From a virus, in the IMG/VR virus record IMGVR_UViG_3300034375_005592, positions 1 to 47,337 of that record: a stretch of DNA of 47,337 bases; one strand, 5' to 3'. Positions 1 to 7,063 of this stretch are shown here, one piece after another; within the stretch, counting starts at the first letter, position 1; every line of letters begins with the position of its first letter. A program made the position numbers and the translations under genes. Under the pieces are notes generated by a model. That model worked only from the letters and a program-made list of their open reading frames with translations. It was not told the DNA's origin and made no database searches.

Positions 1-1
1 G

Positions 2-253
2 CTTTACGAAAAAGCAGAAGCTGCGTTTCCTGAAAGAAAAATGCGTAAAGATACACGCGACGGAGATCCTGATAAAGAAGCTAACTTTTATGTATTAGTC
101 CACACTACAATGCCTGCTATATTATCAGAAAACTTTTTTATGACTAACTACAGAGAATGTCACGAAATACTTATGAGCGAATCAGGTAGAGATAGAGTCG
201 CTAAAATTCATTTTGAAATGATACAACAAATAGAAAATGGCAAAGATATTTGA
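2..253 (+). CDS. N-acetylmuramoyl-L-alanine amidase, C-terminal part (start outside window)
   Basis: The reading frame is already open at base 2, so the ATG at 41 is internal and the gene begins upstream of the window. The visible 83 residues resemble the end of Amidase_3 enzymes, zinc amidases that cut the bond between N-acetylmuramic acid and L-Ala in peptidoglycan. The clue is the segment with VLVHTTMPAILSENFFMTN, which corresponds to the family's usual 'xMPAVLVExGFxxN' region carrying the catalytic Glu (here the E of LSEN), followed by a C-terminal amphipathic helix. The metal-binding His residues would lie upstream and cannot be checked. Lying at the head of the tail genes, it could be a virion-associated or lysis enzyme. 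Its last codons overlap the next small ORF. Confidence 0.6.
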   Translation, partial: LYEKAEAAFPERKMRKDTRDGDPDKEANFYVLVHTTMPAILSENFFMTNYRECHEILMSESGRDRVAKIHFEMIQQIENGKDI

Positions 254-368
254 TAATAAATATAAATCTAATACCACTAAAAGACCAGGTATACATTCTA
301 AAAGTAAGACATCTAAATTAAAGACTTCTAAAAATTATAAAAAGAAATACAGAGGACAAGGAAGATAA
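237..368 (+). CDS. Small, very basic 43-residue protein
   Basis: This ORF starts at an ATG inside the end of the amidase gene (17-base overlap, different frame) and stops at TAA 366-368. The product starts MAKIFDNKYKSNTTKRPG and ends NYKKKYRGQGR. It is about 40% Lys plus Arg, with SKSKTSKLKTSKNYKKK in the middle, and has no hydrophobic core, so it is probably disordered and nucleic-acid binding. From memory, similar tiny Lys/Arg-rich proteins ending in a YRGQGR-like tail sit among the structural genes of other Bacteroidetes phages; that memory was not checked. It fills the gap between the amidase and the ring-type gene. It could be packaged with the DNA, but no function is established. Confidence 0.6.
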   Translation: MAKIFDNKYKSNTTKRPGIHSKSKTSKLKTSKNYKKKYRGQGR

Positions 369-397
369 TTATCAAATAAAATTGATATATTTGTCTT

Positions 398-1123
398 ATG
401 TTAACATTAGAAGATCTTCAAGCTCAACTTGATGAGTCTTTGGCTATTAATTCTATAGAGTCATCTTATTCCTATGATTTCTATACAGATTTAATAAATG
501 AACAAAGAGCTCTATGGCTACGTAACGAATATAATAAGAATCGTAGCATAGATCCTTTTGTCATCCAGACTCTTCCTTGTTTAGAATTAGAACTAGTAAA
601 TCCTATAGATTGCTGTATTACTGTACCAGATGCATGTAAAGTTTTAAGAACTAAACAAACTATCCCTAATACTATTGAGCTTTATTTTAAAAAAGGAATA
701 GCCACTGTAGGTCCCGCAGATATAACTAAACCACGATTTGTAGTTATAGATTATTCTAGAGTACCATTTATTGGACACGGCAGAACTACACAAAAAGCAA
801 TCTATACTTTTCTCTATGATGATCATATGTATGTAATTAGTAAAGATCCTACAGTTAAAACTATTAAATACATAACTTTTAGAGGAGTATTTGAGGACCC
901 AACTACATTATTAAATTATGTGAATTGCGTAGATGGTAGTACTTGTTGGTCTTCATCAGACCCATATCCTATTAACCAATGGATGTGGACATATATTAAA
1001 CCTATTATTTTACAACAACTAATGCAAAAAGGAGCAGCTCCGTTTGACGATATGAACGACGCTCAAGATGCTAGATCTCAAGGTATGAGACAAGCAGCTC
1101 CCGCGCAACAACAACAGCAATGA
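398..1123 (+). CDS. Ring/connector-type structural protein of crAss-like phages (putative)
   Basis: A 241-residue protein with no catalytic motif. It has an N-terminal helical part (LTLEDLQAQLDESLAINSIE), a central beta-rich part around residues 55-165 (CLELELVNPIDCC, RFVVIDYSRVPFIG) and a disordered C-terminus ending in five Gln. Size, fold pattern and position among tail genes fit the small ring proteins that form the head-to-tail connector of crAss-like virions; assignment to a specific ring is not possible here. The stop TGA overlaps the ATG of the next gene (ATGA), so translation is probably coupled. A TATATTTG sequence 5 bases before the start resembles a Bacteroidetes -7 box but is too close for an ordinary leader. 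Confidence 0.5.
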   Translation: MLTLEDLQAQLDESLAINSIESSYSYDFYTDLINEQRALWLRNEYNKNRSIDPFVIQTLPCLELELVNPIDCCITVPDACKVLRTKQTIPNTIELYFKKGIATVGPADITKPRFVVIDYSRVPFIGHGRTTQKAIYTFLYDDHMYVISKDPTVKTIKYITFRGVFEDPTTLLNYVNCVDGSTCWSSSDPYPINQWMWTYIKPIILQQLMQKGAAPFDDMNDAQDARSQGMRQAAPAQQQQQ

Positions 1124-1644
1124 TAAAAAGAGGTAAAGGTAAGCAACTAGGTGACGTAAAAAAGAAAGATTTTTATACACACTACAAAGCTAATGCTAAA
1201 GAGGAGCTTATTAGTAAACCTTTATATAATAGTTTCGTAAAAGAATTACTTAGTGCGTTTTCTAATGCTATTGTTGAATTAGGATTAGAGTTAAAAATAA
1301 ACAAAGTAGGCAAGCTTAGAATTAGAAGTAAAAAATTACACTTCTTTGATAAGAACGGTAAAAGATGTAAAAGTTTAAGAGTCAACTGGGAAGCAACCTG
1401 GAACTATTGGCATACTAAACATCCTGATTTATCGAGAGAAGAAATAATAGATTTAAAAAATAAGTCAGTAATCTATCACGAGAATGATCACAGCAGTGGA
1501 GAATTTTATGAGCATTTTTGGGATAAGTTTACTAATAACTTAAAATATAAAAGTTTTTATGTCTTTAAACCATCAAGGCAATATTCAAGATTAATTGCTA
1601 AAGTAGTTAAGGACCCAAATCGTAAAGTTTTTTATTATGGATAA
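1120..1644 (+). CDS. HU/IHF-like structural or DNA-binding protein with enlarged arm
   Basis: A 174-residue basic protein. Residues about 34-72 (helix LYNSFVKELLSAFSNAIVE, then LELKINKVGKLRIRSKK) read like the second helix and first strands of HU/IHF proteins. The end, FYVFKPSRQYSRLIAKVVKD, resembles their closing FKPGKxLKxxV segment. Between them lie about 75 residues rich in Trp, His and Tyr where HU has its short DNA-binding arm. crAss-like phages are known to encode IHF-like proteins beside their tail genes, which supports the reading, but it rests on pattern matching only. The gene overlaps both neighbours, by 4 bases upstream and 8 bases downstream. An unrelated tail adaptor remains possible. 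Confidence 0.5.
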   Translation: MIKRGKGKQLGDVKKKDFYTHYKANAKEELISKPLYNSFVKELLSAFSNAIVELGLELKINKVGKLRIRSKKLHFFDKNGKRCKSLRVNWEATWNYWHTKHPDLSREEIIDLKNKSVIYHENDHSSGEFYEHFWDKFTNNLKYKSFYVFKPSRQYSRLIAKVVKDPNRKVFYYG

Positions 1645-1921
1645 TATAGAAATTGAAGTAGAAGAATCAAATGGATCTTCTAAAGAAGTCGAAAAAACAG
1701 TTAGAATTAATCGTAAAGAATTTGAAGACGGAGGCTACGAAGAAATACGAGTAGAAGAAGTTGAAGGCGGATACATTAAAACTGTTTGTACTCGAAAAAA
1801 AGAAAACGGAGAATGGACTTATGAAGATAAAAAGTCTGTAACCACAGAAGATCCTTTAAAGGATAATTCTTCTGAGGGCATAGCAAATAGATTAGAGGCA
1901 GCGCTTAAAAAATTAATGTAA
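1637..1921 (+). CDS. Small acidic protein of the tail operon, function unknown
   Basis: A 94-residue, Glu-rich protein (IEIEVEESNGSSKEVEKTV near the N-terminus). The middle could form beta strands (YEEIRVEEVEGGYIKTV) and the C-terminus is a short amphipathic helix (IANRLEAALKKLM). There is no signal peptide or membrane segment. It overlaps the HU/IHF-like gene by 8 bases, and its stop codon is followed directly by the next ATG. The strong charge contrast with its basic upstream neighbour would suit a chaperone or partner of that protein, which is inference. I do not recognise the family. Confidence 0.7.
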   Translation: MDNIEIEVEESNGSSKEVEKTVRINRKEFEDGGYEEIRVEEVEGGYIKTVCTRKKENGEWTYEDKKSVTTEDPLKDNSSEGIANRLEAALKKLM

Positions 1922-2746
1922 ATGTATGCTGGTAAAACTGTATCATATAAAGCCATTTTAGATAAAGTCATTAGAGACTTTGGATTTAATTATGACATTC
2001 ATGAAGAAGAAGGCTTAGAATGGCTAGCTGAATTTATGGCACATACTAACGTGCCTATGGTTCTAGAAAATAATATTGCATATATTAAAGTATGTGATGG
2101 TAGGGCAGAATTGCCTTTTGATTTACATAAAATAGGTCAAGTATCTTATTTAACTTCAGTAAATAGTGTAGAAGAAGCAGAATGCGGTAAGGGTCGCATG
2201 TTTCCTATGCGATGGGCAACTGATTATTTCCACAAAAGATATCATCTAGACGACAGAGACTATACATCAGAGTCTGAACAAACTTACACTGTAGAAGGTG
2301 GATTTATTTTTACATCTTTTAATGAAGGATACTTAGCAATGAGCTATAACGCTATCCCTACAGATGAAGATGGGTATCCTGTAATACCTGCAGAACAACA
2401 ATGGTTAGAAGCAGGATCACATTATATAGGACATAAGATAGCTAGAAAATTATGGATGCAAGGACAACTTCGTCCAGATGTATACCAGATTATAGAAAGA
2501 GATAGAGATTGGTACTTTGCACAAGCTGTTAACCATGCTAAACAATGGAACGGAGTCGACGAAGCAGAAAGCATGCAAAATGCAACTCTTAGAACTATTC
2601 CTGACGTACAAGCGCATGCAAGCTTCTTTGCTAATATGCAACTGCCTGAACAAAGAAACTTTAGACCTAAGTCAGGAGCGAGAACTACTACTGATATATC
2701 TATAGTTAGCGCATCTGTACAAGGACCTAATCCAGCAACTTCTTAA
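1922..2746 (+). CDS. Ring protein / head-completion adaptor (crAss-like, putative)
   Basis: A 274-residue protein. The segment at about residues 134-146 (YLAMSYNAIPTDE, followed by DGYPVIP) is a signature I associate with a conserved connector protein of Bacteroidetes phages, comparable to the ring protein next to the muzzle in crAss001. The N-terminal 45 residues are helical (VSYKAILDKVIRDFGFNYDI). The helix after residue 150 (EAGSHYIGHKIARKLWMQGQ) is typical of P22 gp4-like adaptors. The C-terminal 60 residues are polar and probably extended. It starts right after the stop of the previous gene, with 9 bases before the muzzle gene. It likely seals the portal and binds the tail. The fold class is inferred, not demonstrated. 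Confidence 0.55.
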   Translation: MYAGKTVSYKAILDKVIRDFGFNYDIHEEEGLEWLAEFMAHTNVPMVLENNIAYIKVCDGRAELPFDLHKIGQVSYLTSVNSVEEAECGKGRMFPMRWATDYFHKRYHLDDRDYTSESEQTYTVEGGFIFTSFNEGYLAMSYNAIPTDEDGYPVIPAEQQWLEAGSHYIGHKIARKLWMQGQLRPDVYQIIERDRDWYFAQAVNHAKQWNGVDEAESMQNATLRTIPDVQAHASFFANMQLPEQRNFRPKSGARTTTDISIVSASVQGPNPATS

Positions 2747-2758
2747 ATTTAATTCATG
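2744..2758 (+). promoter_or_regulatory. AT-rich translation-start leader shared with the RNA polymerase gene
   Basis: The start reads TAAATTTAATTCATGG, with no Shine-Dalgarno purine run. The same string with one extra T precedes the giant RNA polymerase gene at 22136. Many other starts in the window also have an AATTTAA- or AATTAAA-like tract within about 15 bases. This fits Bacteroidetes, where ribosome binding depends on A/T-rich leaders rather than GGAGG. That it is a functional element is inferred from the near identity of the two copies. Confidence 0.35.
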
Positions 2759-5700
2759 GAAGGACACGTTAATACTTATGGAGGCATGGATAAAGACACT
2801 GCTTATGATAGCATTAAGCAGAACATGTATATTGATGCAATAGATATAAGAATTAGTACAGATAAAGGAGAGTCGCAAGGAGCTTTTACTAATATGAAAG
2901 GCAATCAAGAAATCTTTCAAATTAGAGATGAGTCTGCAGTTAGTGATCCTTTTCATCCGTGGACATCTGACAGTCCTGAAATAATTGGATACGGTACAAT
3001 TAGAAATTCTATTGTATTATTTGTAGCAGATAATACAGGAACTAAAGGTTGGATATATGAAGTAAAATATGATCCAGCTTCTAGAGAAATACTTCCTGGG
3101 TATCCTAAAACTGTTTATTATAATGACAATTTAAATTTTAAAAAAGAATGGCCAATAGAAGCATTAGGTCGCTATGAAAACGTATCTACTCAAAGAATCT
3201 ATTGGACAGATTATAATAACTTTTTTAGAACGTTAAATATTGTAGATCCTGATTTAGTTACATTTCCTGTAGAAAATGTAGATATATTTCCTGAGATTCA
3301 ATATACTCAGCCTATTTTACAAACAGTTGCAGGAGGAGGAGAATTAAATTCAGGAATGTACCAAATAGCATACAGATTAATTACATCTGACGGAAAAGAA
3401 ACTTTAGTTTCTCCTCCAAGTAATATGATTCATATTACAAGAGCTGCAGAGTTTGATTCAATTCCAAAATATGTAGGAGAACCTGAAAAAATAAATTCAG
3501 GTAAAAGTATTACCATTACTGTAGATACTACTAATTATGTAGGAAAATTTGAAAAAATAGAATTCTTAGCACTTTATTATGAAAGTCCTACAGCTACTCC
3601 AATAGCTACTTCTATCGAAGAAATTAATATTACTACTAATTCTACAGAACTTCTTTATACAGGAACAGAAGGAACTATTTTTGATGTAGAGCTATTTACA
3701 TTTACTTCTAAGAATTTTGCATTTAAAACTTTTAAAACAGTTACTCAAAAAGATAATTATTTAGTAGGAGCAAATATAAAATCTTCTACTATAAATGCTC
3801 AAAGTCTTTTAGAAGGAGCAGATACTTTTAGTGCTTTAACTGCTAGATATAATTCTTCATTACAAACTCCAAACGGAGTAGGAACTCCTCAAGATAGATT
3901 AGATAATGCTTTTAATGCAGATTTTAATAAAGACGAACATTGGGAACCTACTTGGCATAATGCAGTTAATCAATATAAATATCAAGACAACGGAACTATT
4001 TTAGGAGGTACAGGGCCTAATATTTCATATAGTTTTCATCTAGAACCTATGACTATTGATGTAGAAGGACAAGCTAAATTTCATAATATTGGAGGAAATA
4101 TAAAATATGGATACGATAATAATCATGATTTAGACGATGGTTATGGAATTTATCCTAATCCTAGCTTTGCAAATAACGCCTCTCCTAATATTTCAGGATT
4201 ACTTCGAGGATATAAAAGAGGAGAAACTTATAGATTTGGGATTATATTTTATACTAAAAAAGGAGAAGCTACTTATGTAGAATTCATAGGAGATATTAAA
4301 TTTCCAGATATATCAGAAGCAGACGGTACGCCTAATTTTTCAGGAAATTATTTCCCTATATCGACAATGCCTAGTGAATTTCCTGTAGGAAGTTTTTTTG
4401 GTCAAATAGCAACAGGTTTTAATTTAGGTATAAAATTTACAGTAGACTTTAGTACTTGTCAAAGTTTATTAGATAAAATATCAGGATTTCAAATAGTAAG
4501 AGTTGAAAGAAAAGAAGTAGATAAACGTAGATTATGTACAGGTATTTTAAGTCCTTTAGGCTATCAAGAAACTGGTAACACTACACCAAACGATTTTGAT
4601 TTTAGAGTAGATGGAAATGAAAACGTAGTTCATCATTTTAATGCTAGTCCCAATATAACAGGTCCTAATTTAATACAAGATAGTTTAACCTTTTTTAGAG
4701 ACGAACAAGATCCTCTTGCAAATATTATTAGCGGTCCAAATGTCACAATAAGAGCTCAACATTTATCTTTCTATTCTCCTGAAATTTCTTATAAGTATTC
4801 TAATATTTCAGATATAGGAACTAATTTAGGAAATAACCCTGGATTATTAATAACAGGACATTATAGTCACGCAGTTCTTAGTGGAGATTATGAAGACCAA
4901 AGATCTTCTTCTTCAGGACCTGATGCATTAAATTTAGGAAATCATGCTACATTATATGATTTAGGAGTTAAGTTTAGAAGAACTCTTCCTGTAACTTTTA
5001 ACAGTGTAGAAAATATAAGAAGATTAGATAATGCTACTTATTTTGATATGCGGGATAGTACGAATGTAAGTATAGGAACTAAAACAGCTTCTTGGAGTAC
5101 AGCAAACAATGGAGGTTCAGGAGCAACTAGTCCAGAAATGCCTGCTACCCCTAGCTATATGAGAAATTATTATGTAAACGCTTCTACATTAAATGATCCT
5201 AGTGGAACAGGAGCAGGACTTGCTAGAGCAGGTTCTAATATATCTGCATTAACTAAACAATATATAAATAATCCTTTAACAGGAACAGCTATTATAAATC
5301 CTGCTACTACAGATTACTTTCTCGTACAAGGTACTACTACTCACGTACCTTTACAACCTGCTATTCAATCTTTAACAAACGCAGGAGCAAATTTTACTAT
5401 AAATGAAGCTATTCCTATAGCAGATTTAATTATTCCAAAAAGTGAAGTATATGGAGGAAGTACGCAAAATGCATTAGAATCTAATAGTTTTATAATAGCT
5501 TCTCCTATAATAAAAACAGAATCAGTTACAACTAGTTATAGTCCTATAGTTTTTGGAGGAGATATTTTTATAAATATGTATTCTTTACAAAAAGCTATGG
5601 TAGAATTTAATGCAGAATTTTATGATGCAGGTTTAGCAAGTAATACATATGAACAACCTTTTACAAGAACAGATTTATTGGTAACAGAAAGTTGTGTTAA

Positions 5701-7063
5701 TGCTAGCTTACATCACGGAGCTAATACTACTACTGGTGTTAAATTTAAAATAGCAATAGCAACAAGTGAAGTAGAAAGTGAGTATTATAGACAAGAAGAT
5801 AATAATAGTTTTTCAAATTATGGATTATTAAATCCAGGAGAAACTCAATATACAATGTATAATTATAATGAAGTATATTCCTCAATAAATAAAAAAGTAT
5901 TATTTTTTACTTTACCTGAAAATTTAATTGATACTTCATTAACAAATGATGTACGAGCTTTTTTATCTGATGTAAAAGTAAATGGAGAAGATATAGATTC
6001 TTGGACAAAGTTTGCTATTAATGATTTTTATGATATAGACGATCATGGTCCTATAAATAAAATTGTAAACTTTAAAGACAATGTTTATTTCTTACAAGAT
6101 CAAGCAACAGGAGTTTATGCTATCAATAGAGAAGCGGTTACTACAACAGATGATGGAGTTCCTACAGAATTAGGGATATCTCAAGGTTGGGGTAAACATC
6201 AATATTTTTCTAAAGAAAATGGATCTATACACCAATGGGCGGTAGCTGTAACTGACAGAGGTATTTATTTCTTTGATGCTATTCATAGAAAAATATTTCA
6301 ATTAGGTCAAGCAAAAACAGGTATGAGTAATAGTCCTTTATCAGAAGTAAAAGGAATGCATTCTTATTTACAAGAGTTAGGTCCTGCAGTATTTAAAAGA
6401 AAAGAAGATGGAGGAGATAATCCTATACTATCAAGAGGAGCTCATATTGGAGTAGATGAAATTAATGATGAAATTATTTTTACATTTTTATCTTCTACAT
6501 TAGCTGATCTTTTTGATTTTAAATCTATAGTATTTGACGAACTTACAGGAACGTTCTCTACTAGATTATCTATAACTCCTAAAATATGGATCAATAATGG
6601 TAATACTTTATTAACTACAACATTAGACACGGGCGTGAGCGTGTGGGCCCACAACATAGGAAACTGGGGAGAGTTTTACGGGACTCAAACAGGATGTGAA
6701 CTTACACTAGTTATTAATCCTAAAGCAGATATAAATAAAGTTCTTAGATTCTTAGAATTCAATAGCATAGTTCGTGACGATGACAAAGTAATAGATAGAA
6801 CTAAAACTATTACAGGATTTAAAATTACTACAGAAACTCAAGCTAGTGATAGTATTTATGAAACTACTCCTGAATCTTTAACAAGAATAAAAAGACGTTT
6901 TGATAAATGGAGAATTAAACTTCCTAGAGATGTTAATTCTACTAGTCAAAAAGGAAGGTTTAGATCTACACATTTTTTATTAACTTTATATTTCGACAAT
7001 ACTTATAATAAAGAACTAATTATGAATAGATTAGTTTCTTTTTATGACCCACAAATATTCTAA
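2756..7063 (+). CDS. Tail muzzle / tail stabilisation protein (crAss-like)
   Basis: A 1435-residue, beta-rich protein. The N-terminus (EGHVNTYGGMDKDTAYDSI) and the Gly/Asn/Thr-rich body resemble the large tail-nozzle proteins of short-tailed phages (P22 gp10, T7 gp12, crAss001 muzzle). Propeller-type blades can be read near residues 1110-1190: VYAINREAVTTTDDG and IYFFDAIHRKIFQLGQ. Residues around 200-230 (YQIAYRLITSDGKETLVSP) look like an Ig-like strand pair. It would form the distal tube through which DNA leaves. It lies directly after the ring protein gene, the usual order. Codon use is extremely AT-rich except for a short GC-rich spot at 6628-6653. The stop and the next start overlap (TAATG). 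Confidence 0.7.
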   Translation: MEGHVNTYGGMDKDTAYDSIKQNMYIDAIDIRISTDKGESQGAFTNMKGNQEIFQIRDESAVSDPFHPWTSDSPEIIGYGTIRNSIVLFVADNTGTKGWIYEVKYDPASREILPGYPKTVYYNDNLNFKKEWPIEALGRYENVSTQRIYWTDYNNFFRTLNIVDPDLVTFPVENVDIFPEIQYTQPILQTVAGGGELNSGMYQIAYRLITSDGKETLVSPPSNMIHITRAAEFDSIPKYVGEPEKINSGKSITITVDTTNYVGKFEKIEFLALYYESPTATPIATSIEEINITTNSTELLYTGTEGTIFDVELFTFTSKNFAFKTFKTVTQKDNYLVGANIKSSTINAQSLLEGADTFSALTARYNSSLQTPNGVGTPQDRLDNAFNADFNKDEHWEPTWHNAVNQYKYQDNGTILGGTGPNISYSFHLEPMTIDVEGQAKFHNIGGNIKYGYDNNHDLDDGYGIYPNPSFANNASPNISGLLRGYKRGETYRFGIIFYTKKGEATYVEFIGDIKFPDISEADGTPNFSGNYFPISTMPSEFPVGSFFGQIATGFNLGIKFTVDFSTCQSLLDKISGFQIVRVERKEVDKRRLCTGILSPLGYQETGNTTPNDFDFRVDGNENVVHHFNASPNITGPNLIQDSLTFFRDEQDPLANIISGPNVTIRAQHLSFYSPEISYKYSNISDIGTNLGNNPGLLITGHYSHAVLSGDYEDQRSSSSGPDALNLGNHATLYDLGVKFRRTLPVTFNSVENIRRLDNATYFDMRDSTNVSIGTKTASWSTANNGGSGATSPEMPATPSYMRNYYVNASTLNDPSGTGAGLARAGSNISALTKQYINNPLTGTAIINPATTDYFLVQGTTTHVPLQPAIQSLTNAGANFTINEAIPIADLIIPKSEVYGGSTQNALESNSFIIASPIIKTESVTTSYSPIVFGGDIFINMYSLQKAMVEFNAEFYDAGLASNTYEQPFTRTDLLVTESCVNASLHHGANTTTGVKFKIAIATSEVESEYYRQEDNNSFSNYGLLNPGETQYTMYNYNEVYSSINKKVLFFTLPENLIDTSLTNDVRAFLSDVKVNGEDIDSWTKFAINDFYDIDDHGPINKIVNFKDNVYFLQDQATGVYAINREAVTTTDDGVPTELGISQGWGKHQYFSKENGSIHQWAVAVTDRGIYFFDAIHRKIFQLGQAKTGMSNSPLSEVKGMHSYLQELGPAVFKRKEDGGDNPILSRGAHIGVDEINDEIIFTFLSSTLADLFDFKSIVFDELTGTFSTRLSITPKIWINNGNTLLTTTLDTGVSVWAHNIGNWGEFYGTQTGCELTLVINPKADINKVLRFLEFNSIVRDDDKVIDRTKTITGFKITTETQASDSIYETTPESLTRIKRRFDKWRIKLPRDVNSTSQKGRFRSTHFLLTLYFDNTYNKELIMNRLVSFYDPQIF
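6628..6653. repeat. GC-rich island with a 12-base perfect palindrome inside the muzzle gene
   Basis: Bases 6642-6653 read TGTGGGCCCACA, an exact inverted repeat. They lie in a short tract (from ACACGGGCGTGAGCGTG at 6628) whose codons ACG/GGC/GTG/AGC/GCC/CAC are otherwise rare in this A/T-ending gene. It encodes the TGVSVWAHNIGNW stretch. It may only reflect a conserved Trp/His/Gly motif or a small recombination patch. Confidence 0.4.

Noticed and set aside
386-393. TATATTTG, matching the Bacteroidetes -7 promoter box TAnnTTTG, before the first ring-type gene
   Set aside because: It is only 5 bases from the start codon, has no TTTG element about 19 bases upstream, and such strings are expected by chance in AT-rich DNA.
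2193-2211. TCGCAT...ATGCGA inverted repeat within the ring protein gene
   Set aside because: The stem is only 6 bp, lies in the middle of coding sequence, has no U-tract, and its repeated Met-Arg-type codons explain it.
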